From positions 92,873 to 125,626 of the forward strand of contig JAKOXV010000013.1 in NCBI GenBank assembly GCA_029780855.1: a stretch of DNA of 32,754 bases, read 5' to 3'. The position numbers and the translations under genes are program-made. The notes under the pieces were generated by a model. It saw only the letters and a list, made by a program, of their open reading frames with translations, did not search any database and was not told the origin of the DNA. The first letter of the stretch is position 1, and every line of letters starts with the position of its first letter. Source of the DNA: a bacterium (GTDB lineage: Bacteria > Patescibacteriota > Saccharimonadia > Saccharimonadales > JAUPVS01). Positions 10,208-19,416 of the stretch are shown piece after piece.

Positions 10208-11695
10208 CTAGCGTGAATACGGCACTACATAGTGGACCATTTTTTGCGCTCGGCTATTGATATCCACAACCGTTTGATTCTTCCAGTACCATTCATCATT
10301 GCTCCTGGCTATGTAGGTGAGCGCTCCGCCGCCTAACAAGAAACACCCAATCACCACTGAAGACAATACAAACTGTAGTCTAGCACTACGCCCTGTCAAT
10401 TGCTTTATACCCATAAAAGCCAGATAGTATAGAGGAATAAGGACAGGTAGCAAGTATCGTCCCTGTATAGCAACCGGATTTCCTAAATGAATATACTCGG
10501 ACAAGTTCTGCATAAAAAGTATGAGTATATACAGCGCAGAAACCACCGCAAAAAACCGAGTGATAGGATTGGCAAAAATGCGCCTTGCGTATACCAGCAA
10601 TCCAAGCAAACCCAGAAAGCTAGCTAAGATGAACCCGGTTTTAGGCCAAATAATAGGATTTGCCGTGGAATATCCCGTCCAATAACCGTTTACCGCAAAA
10701 AGCAGATTAAAGACTATTCTGCGCATCCAAAAGTTTACATACCAAAACGGTCGGAGACTAAATGACGTTTTTTGCTGTAGATACATATAGTTTCTTGCCC
10801 AAGGCCCGTAAGCTTGGCACTGATCAATACTAAGTACCTGATCACACTCAGGAATAGGCGTTTTATATCGTATCGTATTTACACCGTATCGCTCAATAAA
10901 CAAAAAGCTGACTAGTACCAGGCTCACTATAAGTAACCCTTTTAGCAGTGGTCGCACGGACTGAAGAGACTGGGTGAGTGATCGGCGATACATACGGGAA
11001 TATTTTGCATGCATCAGTACCATAACCACCAGGTAGGCAACCGTAATAACAAAAATAGGCAGAAACGCATACTTAACTAAGGAAGTCATCAAGCCCAGCA
11101 ATAGCAGTAGCCCTACATCAAGAGCATCAAGCTGTTGCTTCTTTAATGCGCTAAGTATTCTCAAGGCGCTAAGCATGAATAATCCGGTCATTAAAAATAA
11201 TAGGTTATCGTAGTTTATCTGGGCAGCGACGAGTGGTATTACCGGTGTTAGTACAAATACCAAAAGGATGATATTTACCGCTACGGTTTCTATACCGGTG
11301 TTCCTCAACACGTTTCTCCAAATCCAGATTCCTACTCCGAAGAGTATGATGTTGAGTAACCTCATAGCAATAACCTGTGCCTCAAAGGAATGTATGAAGT
11401 GCGTAATAACCCGCCAAGGATAACTCATCACATAGTGATAAAGATACGAAGGATCACGCGAGACTGCCCCAAAGCTTTCTGTTCCAGGTATATGAGCCCC
11501 AATTATCGGATTAAACCGTGAAGCGTAAAGCTTAATTATTCCTATGTGAAACTCTTCATCAAAGGCCATAGGGTATCGGCTTGAGATGGCTATCCAGAGC
11601 GCACTCAAAGCAAATGCAGCTATGATTACCCAAAAGAACGCCCCTGAACTAAACCATGCAATACTACGGTTTTTCAACCTACTTTTTATAGTCAT
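10208..11695 (-). CDS. Multi-TM membrane protein, GT39/PMT-like (GT-C) glycosyltransferase candidate
   Basis: About 10 or more hydrophobic segments; early acidic DEEFHIG motif after TM1, typical of GT-C proteins. Confidence 0.65.
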   Translation of the reverse strand: MTIKSRLKNRSIAWFSSGAFFWVIIAAFALSALWIAISSRYPMAFDEEFHIGIIKLYASRFNPIIGAHIPGTESFGAVSRDPSYLYHYVMSYPWRVITHFIHSFEAQVIAMRLLNIILFGVGIWIWRNVLRNTGIETVAVNIILLVFVLTPVIPLVAAQINYDNLLFLMTGLFMLSALRILSALKKQQLDALDVGLLLLLGLMTSLVKYAFLPIFVITVAYLVVMVLMHAKYSRMYRRSLTQSLQSVRPLLKGLLIVSLVLVSFLFIERYGVNTIRYKTPIPECDQVLSIDQCQAYGPWARNYMYLQQKTSFSLRPFWYVNFWMRRIVFNLLFAVNGYWTGYSTANPIIWPKTGFILASFLGLLGLLVYARRIFANPITRFFAVVSALYILILFMQNLSEYIHLGNPVAIQGRYLLPVLIPLYYLAFMGIKQLTGRSARLQFVLSSVVIGCFLLGGGALTYIARSNDEWYWKNQTVVDINSRAQKMVHYVVPYSR

Positions 11696-11773
11696 TAGGT
11701 TCTATTATACTATCCCTTTTCTGAAGCAAGCCTTAAGTAGGCGAATGTTAGGATATGAGCTAGTATAAGTACT

Positions 11774-12685
11774 ATGAATTCTAAGCTTGTCGTTCTGGCA
11801 CGGGCAAAGTGGCGGCGCATAAAGCCGATTGCCATGGTCGCAATAATTATCTTGACCGTGTGTTTGTTTATTGCCTTTTTTGCCCGAAATCCAGAAGCAA
11901 TACATCAGCTCAAAACTATGAACAAGTGGTCGCTCGCGATAATAATTGGACTCTACGCTGTGGTTACGCTTGTTTTGGCCTTCGTCTATGATCTTATGCT
12001 AAAAATGTGTCGTAAGGATCTAAGCTACAAGGAAAACTTCTTGATAACTGGGTATTCCTCGATTGTTAACTTTTTTGGACCACTACAAAGTGGTCCAGGG
12101 TTTAGGATTGCATACTTAAAGAAAAAACACGATGTCTCAATGCGATCCTACTTTTACACGGTCGTGTTGTATTACGCATGTTTTTCGGCGGTTAGCGGAA
12201 CATTCTTCATAGTAGGCTTTTTACCGCTGTGGCTGTGCGCAATTCTGTTTTTGCTAGGTAGTGGCTTTCTTTACATGGCACTTAAAATCTACAGGAAACG
12301 AAAAGGAAACCCGCGGCTTCATTTCTCTCCTGGACTAGTTGTTGGTTTTATCTTTGGGGTACTTGTTCAACTAAGCCTGATCGCGACCATTTACGGGGTA
12401 GAGTTGCATAGCCTCGGTCACGATCTGACCATCAGGCAACTACTGACTTACACGGGTACGGCAAATTTCGCCCTTTTTGTATCACTAACACCAGGTGCGC
12501 TTGGTTTCCGGGAAGCATTTCTAATATTTACCAAACAGCTTACCGGCCTAGACAACGCAGCTATCGTGACCACCAACTTTGTGGACCGTGTCATGTATGT
12601 CACCTTTTTAGCCCTACTATTTGGCTTTATATTACTGGTGCTCGGAAGAAAAAAACTTATAGCCCTACGTTTTCAAGAGCGTTAA
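11774..12685 (+). CDS. UPF0104/LPG-synthase-TM (AglD/MprF-type) flippase-like membrane protein
   Basis: 303 aa multi-TM; NFFGPLQSGPGFRIAYLKKKHDVS and SLTPGALGFREA are typical of the family. Confidence 0.82.
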   Translation: MNSKLVVLARAKWRRIKPIAMVAIIILTVCLFIAFFARNPEAIHQLKTMNKWSLAIIIGLYAVVTLVLAFVYDLMLKMCRKDLSYKENFLITGYSSIVNFFGPLQSGPGFRIAYLKKKHDVSMRSYFYTVVLYYACFSAVSGTFFIVGFLPLWLCAILFLLGSGFLYMALKIYRKRKGNPRLHFSPGLVVGFIFGVLVQLSLIATIYGVELHSLGHDLTIRQLLTYTGTANFALFVSLTPGALGFREAFLIFTKQLTGLDNAAIVTTNFVDRVMYVTFLALLFGFILLVLGRKKLIALRFQER

Positions 12686-13745
12686 ACAACTGCTTGGCAA
12701 CCGATTCGTTTGAAAAGGTTGACACGTAGGTTCTATGACCTTTTTCAGCAATGTTCTTTATGAGTTGTGGATTTTTAGCAGCCCATCGAATTGCCTTTGC
12801 AAGTGCGGCAGCGTCAGCCTGCGGAACTTTTAGGCAATTTACCTTGTCATCAAAGTAGATAGCAGTATCTTCATTGTCGCCCACCACAGTTGCCACTCTG
12901 CAAGCTAAACTCTGGTAGGTTTTACCGGTAATAACGTGTTGTGCCTGGGGGGTATCCCCTAATGGTCCGGCAATAAATAGGTCAGATTGACGCATCCTGT
13001 CAGCTATTTCCTCGATCGGCAGATATTTTTCATAGCTGATATTTGCCCCACTGCGAACGGCCGACTTTACCATATTTTTTGTTTCTCTGTCTCCACCCAC
13101 GATATAGAAAGAAACGCCCGGATCATTAGCTACTGTAACCGCTGCATCTAGAATCGTTTCTAGGCCATGTAATGGCAGAACATTGCCGTAAAAGAATACC
13201 GAAAATGAATCGTTGCTAGGAGGCGTACCCGGCTTAAATATCGTTTCATCAGTACTCACCGGTATACCAAGATACTTAGAACGGTTTGTGCGAGATATCC
13301 TGGCTGCGTAGTCAGCATGCGACTTAGTATCTATGAGAACCAATGCACAATGATTAAGCATCCAGTAATATGGACCGGCAAAGTATTTCCATAAACCCAT
13401 TAGCCAGGAGACAATACCCGATTTTTGCATTCTATGTTCTTCTACGGCCTCCACTGGCTGACTAAACTCATCGTAAATCACGGGTCGTTTACGAGCCATG
13501 AACAACACGAATGGAAGAAGCTCATACCCTCTAAAGTTTAGAAATATTGCATCTATTGATTCGGTTTTCAAAAGTTTTCTTAGGTGCCATAGTACCTCAG
13601 GATACTTCAGGAATCCTGTTTTTGAATTTTTAATCACAAAGGGCTGGTAGCGGCTACTTTTTGCAAAAGCATTTCTAATTACACGCGAACGGATATAATC
13701 CGCATCTTTATAGCACGTTACGACGGCTATTTTTATTTTCTTCAT
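12657..13745 (-). CDS. Glycosyltransferase family 4-like protein
   Basis: GT-B organisation with FFYGNVLPLHGLETILDAA, GKTYQSLACRVATVVGDN. ORF opens at 13796, but MKKIKIAVVT at 13745 is the likelier start, with a -10-like TATATT 7 nt upstream. Confidence 0.83.
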   Translation of the reverse strand: MKKIKIAVVTCYKDADYIRSRVIRNAFAKSSRYQPFVIKNSKTGFLKYPEVLWHLRKLLKTESIDAIFLNFRGYELLPFVLFMARKRPVIYDEFSQPVEAVEEHRMQKSGIVSWLMGLWKYFAGPYYWMLNHCALVLIDTKSHADYAARISRTNRSKYLGIPVSTDETIFKPGTPPSNDSFSVFFYGNVLPLHGLETILDAAVTVANDPGVSFYIVGGDRETKNMVKSAVRSGANISYEKYLPIEEIADRMRQSDLFIAGPLGDTPQAQHVITGKTYQSLACRVATVVGDNEDTAIYFDDKVNCLKVPQADAAALAKAIRWAAKNPQLIKNIAEKGHRTYVSTFSNESVAKQLFNALENVGL

Positions 13746-13819
13746 TACCATCAATATAGCATAGATACCATTTCTTCTGCTTGCGCACTGGTACAATAGA
13801 TCTAGTTAAGGAGTGGAGT

Positions 13820-14341
13820 ATGAAAGTAGGATTAGATTGTGAAAATAAATCAATAACCAAGAAAGCCCAAGCAGACGTACATGGTCCAGACGTTCAGGGG
13901 AAGGCGTCCTTTACCGAATATGAAGTAGACGGCTATAAATACGTACATGTTCATCTTGAACTTAGCGGCAATCCAGAAGTCTTAAAACCAGGCAAACATG
14001 CTGTTCACATTCACGAAAAGGGAGACTGTGAGTGTAGCGGATTTACCTGTGCAGGAGGACACTTTGACCCAGGCCCAAATGGCAACAGCGATGCAGATGC
14101 AAATCACGGCTACCACGCCGGAGATCTTCCTAGTATTACGATTGGAAATGACGGAAACGGTGTACTCGAAGCAATAACCACCCGTGTGACTTTGTCAGAT
14201 GGACCAGTTTCTATTCTGCAACCAACAGAAGGAACATCATTGATGGTACACGGCAACCCCGACCCATACACACCAGGCGAATCTGGCTCTGGGCATAGTG
14301 GTGGCCCAAGGCTTGCCTGTGGCCGCATATCTGTAGCCTGA
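13820..14341 (+). CDS. sodC: Cu/Zn superoxide dismutase family protein, no obvious signal peptide
   Basis: HAVHIHEKGDC, GGHFDPGP, NHGYHAGDLPSI, LMVHGNPD, SGGPRLACGRI; ATG at 13820 preceded by SD GGAGTGGAG (ORF track opens at 13781). Confidence 0.93.
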   Translation: MKVGLDCENKSITKKAQADVHGPDVQGKASFTEYEVDGYKYVHVHLELSGNPEVLKPGKHAVHIHEKGDCECSGFTCAGGHFDPGPNGNSDADANHGYHAGDLPSITIGNDGNGVLEAITTRVTLSDGPVSILQPTEGTSLMVHGNPDPYTPGESGSGHSGGPRLACGRISVA

Positions 14342-14409
14342 GTAGATACTGAACCTGCCCCTGGTTGTGCAATTCAGAATACTCTCAACCTCATCAGTTA
14401 CGCTGTGAG

Positions 14410-14425
14410 TGCTGGACATCCAGCA
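14410..14425. repeat. Perfect inverted repeat TGCTGGA-CA-TCCAGCA (candidate operator)
   Basis: 7-bp arms and 2-nt centre in the intergenic gap upstream of the His-rich secreted protein. Confidence 0.45.
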
Positions 14426-14477
14426 ATACACAAGCCGGCTAGTACTTTTTAGTAACCGTAATAGAAAAGGGGAGTTA

Positions 14478-14972
14478 ATGATTAAAAAATCATTACTTAT
14501 TGGGGGTGCAATATTGAGCGTAACGGCCGCAGGAATAGCCGGTACGGGCATCGTATCAGCGCAAAGCCAAGTCACACAAAGTTCCAGCTTAGTAGATAAA
14601 ATTGCATCTACATTCAATCTAAATAAATCAGAGGTACAAAAGGTCTTTGATGAAAACAGGCAAGAGAAGGAGACTCAACACCAGCAGCAATTCAAAGAAA
14701 AGCTTGATCAAGCAGTAAAAGAAGGAAAACTTACCCAAGATCAAGAAACGAAATTGCTCGCTAAACTAGATGAGCTCCGGAAGTTTCGAGAATCACTCAA
14801 AGATAAGTCAATGAGCGAAAGAAAGGACGCCATGAAAACTAAGATGGAGGAGTTCAAGAAGTGGCTAACCGACAATAAGATTCCGTCAGAGTATGCGCCG
14901 ATGGGCGGACATGGCCCGCACGGGCACCATGGTCCACAGGGACAGACAGAATCCGACAATGACACGCAATAA
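14478..14972 (+). CDS. Secreted Lys/Glu-rich helical protein with His-rich C-terminus
   Basis: Signal peptide MIKKSLLIGGAILSVTAAGIAGTGIVSAQS; tail MGGHGPHGHHGPQG; SD AGGGGAG before ATG at 14478. Confidence 0.85.
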   Translation: MIKKSLLIGGAILSVTAAGIAGTGIVSAQSQVTQSSSLVDKIASTFNLNKSEVQKVFDENRQEKETQHQQQFKEKLDQAVKEGKLTQDQETKLLAKLDELRKFRESLKDKSMSERKDAMKTKMEEFKKWLTDNKIPSEYAPMGGHGPHGHHGPQGQTESDNDTQ

Positions 14973-14981
14973 AGTTATTCT

Positions 14982-15012
14982 ATCGCAGCCCGGTAAGGTT
15001 CTGGGCTGCGAT
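14982..15012 (+). terminator. Intrinsic terminator-like hairpin
   Basis: ATCGCAGCCC ... GGGCTGCGAT perfect 10-bp stem followed by ATTTTC; lies just after the 14972 stop. Confidence 0.8.
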
Positions 15013-15066
15013 ATTTTCAAGCGTTAATACAGGCTTTTCTCAGTCACCACGGTATACAATAGAACT

Positions 15067-15747
15067 ATGAGAATACTTATAGTAGAGGACGAGCATAAAA
15101 TCGCAAATGCAGTAAAACAAGGTTTGGAGCAGCAGTCCTATGCGGTAGACGTTGCGTATGACGCAGACGATGGACTCGCAATGGCAACTAGTGAACCATA
15201 TGACCTGATTATACTTGACCGTATGCTACCCGGTTCTACTGATGGTATTGGTATTGTGCAAATACTAAGAAAACAGAAGAACCACGTTCCAATTCTATTA
15301 TTAACTGCACGTGACAAAATACTTGATAAAGCCGCCGGACTCAACGCCGGAGCTGATGATTACTTAGTAAAGCCTTTTGCTTTCGTGGAGCTTATCGCCC
15401 GTGTCAGAGCACTTCTCCGGCGCCCTAAACAAGCTCTTGATACCTCATTATCATATGAAGATGTAGTGCTTGATACGGACAACTACAGTGTTACTAGGGA
15501 AGGTGCACAAATTGAGCTTACAGCCCGTGAATTTGCCTTACTAGAATACATGATAAGGAATGCTGAACGAGTGTTGAGCAAAGACACCATCATGAGCCAC
15601 GTTTGGAACTATGACAGCGACATTCTGCCGAACACCGTAGAAGTTTACATGGGATACCTTCGTTCTAAAATTGATAAACCATTTCCCAATAAGCCAGCAC
15701 TCATTCATACTAAAAGAGGATTTGGATACGTATTCGGTAAAAAATAA
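15067..15747 (+). CDS. OmpR/PhoB-family response regulator (CopR/CusR-like)
   Basis: ILIVEDE, LIILDRMLPG, LLLTAR, VKPFAF receiver motifs; C-terminal winged helix ending GFGYVFGKK. Confidence 0.96.
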   Translation: MRILIVEDEHKIANAVKQGLEQQSYAVDVAYDADDGLAMATSEPYDLIILDRMLPGSTDGIGIVQILRKQKNHVPILLLTARDKILDKAAGLNAGADDYLVKPFAFVELIARVRALLRRPKQALDTSLSYEDVVLDTDNYSVTREGAQIELTAREFALLEYMIRNAERVLSKDTIMSHVWNYDSDILPNTVEVYMGYLRSKIDKPFPNKPALIHTKRGFGYVFGKK

Positions 15748-16754
15748 TGTTTCACAAGGCTTCGCTTAAACTTGCAGCATTTTACCTGGCTATCATTATG
15801 GTGATCAGCCTCTTTTTTAGTATTAGCCTATACAATGTTTCCATACAGGAATTTAATAGACAATATGACCGCCAAACTTCTCTATTACAAAGATTCCAGA
15901 ACTTTCCCGCAGACTTCCAGCAACGTTTTTATAATGAGCGACAACGTGAATATGACGAAGCGTGCGACCGGTTATTGCGGCAGTTGCTTTTAATTAATCT
16001 GCTCATATTACTTGGCGGTGGCATACTAAGTTACTATCTTGCCAGCAGAACGTTACGTCCCATTGAAGAGGCGCATGAAGCCCAGAGCCAATTTACCGCA
16101 GATGCCAGCCACGAACTCCGAACGCCGATCGCAGCTATGCAAAGCGAGATAGAAGTGGCACTTATGAACCCTAAAATGACACTTTCAGATGCTAAGAAAT
16201 TATTGCACAGCAACTTGGAAGAACTCGGAAAGCTGACCACGCTTTCTGAGGGCTTGCTGCGATTAGCTCGCATGGAATCACACGAACTAGAACTTGTTGC
16301 CGTTGAAGTGGATGACATAATCATAAAAGCCCTGCGGCAAGTCTCCAAGGCGGCAGAGAAAAAGCACATAGCTATTAAAGTTTCTGGTACGAAAGGGTTG
16401 GTGGTCTTAGGTGACGAGCCGAGTCTAACAGAGGTGATCGTCATACTGCTCGATAATGCAATAAAATACAGTCCGGACAAATCTCCGATAACAATTACTA
16501 CAGCGAAAGATCAGACAAAAGTTACCATCACCGTCTCAGACAAGGGGATTGGTATACATAAAAACGAACAAAAACGGGTATTTGAGCGCTTTTACCGAGC
16601 AGATGCGGCCCGAACAAAAGCAACAACCGGAGGGTATGGCCTTGGTTTAGCTATCGCAAAAAATATTGTCACCATGCATCAGGGTGAAATAAGCGTGAAA
16701 AGCGAAGCCAATAAAGGCGCGCGCTTTAGCGTGCGTATTCCATTCGTCCACTAA
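15747..16754 (+). CDS. Sensor histidine kinase
   Basis: Two TM helices, ASHELRTPIAAM H-box, N-box DNAIKYSPD, DKGIGI, GYGLGLAIAKNI; starts in TAATG overlapping the regulator stop. Confidence 0.96.
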   Translation: MFHKASLKLAAFYLAIIMVISLFFSISLYNVSIQEFNRQYDRQTSLLQRFQNFPADFQQRFYNERQREYDEACDRLLRQLLLINLLILLGGGILSYYLASRTLRPIEEAHEAQSQFTADASHELRTPIAAMQSEIEVALMNPKMTLSDAKKLLHSNLEELGKLTTLSEGLLRLARMESHELELVAVEVDDIIIKALRQVSKAAEKKHIAIKVSGTKGLVVLGDEPSLTEVIVILLDNAIKYSPDKSPITITTAKDQTKVTITVSDKGIGIHKNEQKRVFERFYRADAARTKATTGGYGLGLAIAKNIVTMHQGEISVKSEANKGARFSVRIPFVH

Positions 16755-16799
16755 AGCCGGCTCAGCTTATACTTAGGTTTAGCCCATACAATTAGGGTA

Positions 16800-18116
16800 A
16801 TGGACACCAAAACTACCAGAACTTCCTTTCGGCGACTGTTTTATACCGGATTAGTTGCATCAATTACAATTCTCTTGATTGGTTGGTGGCTAGGTAGTGG
16901 AGATATGTTTCATCTTCCTGGCGGGCAATTAATTGCGCTGGGAAGATTGTTTGGTCTACTAGCAACCTTCTCAATTCTGTTGGAGGTGCTTTTAATAGGA
17001 CGAATACCGTTTATTGAAGAAAGTTTTGACCTCCATGAGAATATGGAACTTCACCGATTGAACGGTTACCTTATGTTGCTTAGCATCAGTGCGCATATCG
17101 TATTTTTTGTAATAGGTTACGGAGTTGGAGGGCATTTAGGTTGGTGGCCACAATTTTTACAACTCAATACTCAGTTTGAAGATGTTTTCAAAGCGACCAT
17201 TGGTACTATGATATTTTTTGCAGCTACTGCTGTTTCTGTGCAAGCGGTTCGTAAACGAATGCGCTACGAAATCTGGTTTCTGTCTCATCTCACCATCTAT
17301 GCAGCAGTACTACTAACATTTCTACACCAGGTCAATTCTGGGGGCGATTTTGTGAAACAGCAGTGGTTCGTGGCGTACTGGTATATGCTATATCTGCTCG
17401 TTTTTGGGCTCTTAGGTATATACCGGTTTATACGCCCCCTATATATAACCCTGAAACATCGATTTAAGGTTTCTGAAATCGTTAGTGAAGGAGAAGGAAT
17501 TTATTCCATCTACGTTACGGGTAGAAATATTGAGCAGTATGCTTTTCGCCCAGGGCAATACGCTACCTGGTGGTTTATAGCGCCCGGTATGTGGTGGGAA
17601 GGGCATCCATTTTCATTTTCTGTGGCGCCACAGAAGGATAGGCTTAGACTAACAGCCAAAGCAGGGAGCGGCGATTTTAGTGCCAAACTTCAGAACCTTG
17701 CCGTGGGAACTCCCGTGATCATTGATGGACCAAGAGGTGCATTTACGCTTGAACGAGCTACTTCTCCCGACATTCTTCTCATCGCCGGCGGCATCGGAGT
17801 AGCACCGTACCTAAGCTATATTGACCAGCTCATCGGGGAAGGCAAACGGGTAACCCTACTGTATGCAGTTCGCCATCCCAAACAGATCGCTTTCAGGAAC
17901 GAACTTGCCGCCTTACAGGGGAGGGGCTTGCGAATAGAGGTGTATGTTAGTGGTAATAATAGATACATCGATCAAGCTGCCATTGCACCGTTTGTTGGGC
18001 CAAATACAGTGGCATACATTTGTGGGCCAGATGGCATGTCAAAAGACATAGAGACACTTCTAAAGCACAACGGCTTTCCACAAAAGAGAATTATCAGCGA
18101 GCGGTTTGCGTTTTAA
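16800..18116 (+). CDS. Ferric-reductase-like transmembrane flavocytochrome with FAD/NAD(P)-binding domains
   Basis: Paired TM histidines (LHRLNGYLMLLSISAH; LSHLTIYAAVLLTFLH), FRPGQYATWWF, HPFSFSV, LLIAGGIGVAPYL, YICGPDGM. Confidence 0.92.
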   Translation: MDTKTTRTSFRRLFYTGLVASITILLIGWWLGSGDMFHLPGGQLIALGRLFGLLATFSILLEVLLIGRIPFIEESFDLHENMELHRLNGYLMLLSISAHIVFFVIGYGVGGHLGWWPQFLQLNTQFEDVFKATIGTMIFFAATAVSVQAVRKRMRYEIWFLSHLTIYAAVLLTFLHQVNSGGDFVKQQWFVAYWYMLYLLVFGLLGIYRFIRPLYITLKHRFKVSEIVSEGEGIYSIYVTGRNIEQYAFRPGQYATWWFIAPGMWWEGHPFSFSVAPQKDRLRLTAKAGSGDFSAKLQNLAVGTPVIIDGPRGAFTLERATSPDILLIAGGIGVAPYLSYIDQLIGEGKRVTLLYAVRHPKQIAFRNELAALQGRGLRIEVYVSGNNRYIDQAAIAPFVGPNTVAYICGPDGMSKDIETLLKHNGFPQKRIISERFAF

Positions 18117-18838
18117 GAACGCTGAAAATTACTCGTAAATGATAATTCTGCGGCAGCGCTTATAATCATAGCTTCGTAATCTGGCTGATTTTCAATATAT
18201 TCTTTGCCCTTCGCTACACCCATTGCACATACTGTGGTGGCTAAAATATCGGCTCTAATAATGTCAGGACCACACACCGTAACACTTAAGACTTCTGTCG
18301 CCTTGCTCGCAGTTTTAGGGTTTATGATATGCGCCCCCTTCTCGTACGTTCCCGATGTTGCAATCGCGCCATTTCGTAATGAAATAACACCAATTGTCTG
18401 CATTCTGTTTTGCGGATCAGCAATCCCAATATTCCACGTTTTACTTGAGTTACTACTCACCAAAACATCGCCACCCGCATTTATATAAAAAGTTTGCAAC
18501 TTGTGCTGCCGCAATAGGGTAGCTACCTGCTCTATACTCCAGCCCTTCACATATCCAGAGGGGTCGTATGTACCACCATACCAAGCAGAGAAATAGCCTC
18601 TAGTGTTAGACTCAATTTCCTTACAAGCACCCATGACTTTCATAAAATCTTTGCTAGTATTTTGCAGCTTCAAAGATCCGCTGCGATACCGTGACACCTC
18701 AGTGTTAGGATGATAGGTGCTAAAAATAGAATCAATTTCATGCAGACGGGAGAAACACTCATCGAATATAGTATCGGTAGCACAAGCAGGAACATCAACA
18801 CTAATTGGCATACCCATAATATGTGCCACTCTTCTCAT
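18113..18838 (-). CDS. apbE: FAD:protein FMN transferase (ApbE)
   Basis: MGMPISVDVP, DPSGYVKGWSIEQV, FYINAGGDVLVSS, ATSGTYEKGAHIINPKT. Confidence 0.93.
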   Translation of the reverse strand: MRRVAHIMGMPISVDVPACATDTIFDECFSRLHEIDSIFSTYHPNTEVSRYRSGSLKLQNTSKDFMKVMGACKEIESNTRGYFSAWYGGTYDPSGYVKGWSIEQVATLLRQHKLQTFYINAGGDVLVSSNSSKTWNIGIADPQNRMQTIGVISLRNGAIATSGTYEKGAHIINPKTASKATEVLSVTVCGPDIIRADILATTVCAMGVAKGKEYIENQPDYEAMIISAAAELSFTSNFQRS

Positions 18839-18846
18839 GGCATATG

Positions 18847-19341
18847 TTACCGCTTAGCCTGATCAAGCGCCGCCTGCAGAGAGGTGACATAGCTCTCGCT
18901 AGTATATGTTGCGCCAGAAACGCCATCTATGTGGGCACTTTGAGCTGTGATGGTCTGGCTTTTTAATTCAGGTGCAGCGTGATGAACAATCGAATAAGAA
19001 TGTCCACTCTCATAGGTAAGCGCTGTAAATGTCACGTCGGTAATTTTTCCACCGCCAACCGTAACCATTACCTGTACATCATTGTATGGATTACTTTCTT
19101 TTGTACCAGTGTAGCTTCCATCTTTGTATGCACCCGTGGCACTGTTGTTAGAAACAGGAGATATTGCCACCGCTGCTTGCTGCCCAGAAGTAGCGTGTGT
19201 GGCAGTGGCATTTGTGTCGTTGGACACTTGAACGGTGCCTTTGTTCGATAACCCGTTGTTTACTTTAGAATGTGGCACCACATACGTTGCTAAGACTCCC
19301 AGAACCGCGACCGCTAAAATTATGATGAGCGCCTTTTTCAT
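18847..19341 (-). CDS. Membrane-anchored FMN-binding domain protein (flavinylation substrate)
   Basis: N-terminal TM helix; C-terminal DGVSGATYTSESY matches the ApbE-target SGAT[Y/x]T flavinylation motif. Confidence 0.92.
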   Translation of the reverse strand: MKKALIIILAVAVLGVLATYVVPHSKVNNGLSNKGTVQVSNDTNATATHATSGQQAAVAISPVSNNSATGAYKDGSYTGTKESNPYNDVQVMVTVGGGKITDVTFTALTYESGHSYSIVHHAAPELKSQTITAQSAHIDGVSGATYTSESYVTSLQAALDQAKR

Positions 19342-19416
19342 TAGGTCTCATAGTATGCCACTATTCTGAGAGGTCGCTGATACAATGTCCTCTCGTTGGT
19401 CGTTTTCGATAGCGAT

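Noticed and set aside
13781-13819. N-terminal extension of the SodC ORF and the 26568-26639 extension of the 119-aa ORF
   Set aside because: Both extensions run through promoter/operator sequence; the internal ATGs at 13820 and 26640 have good SDs.
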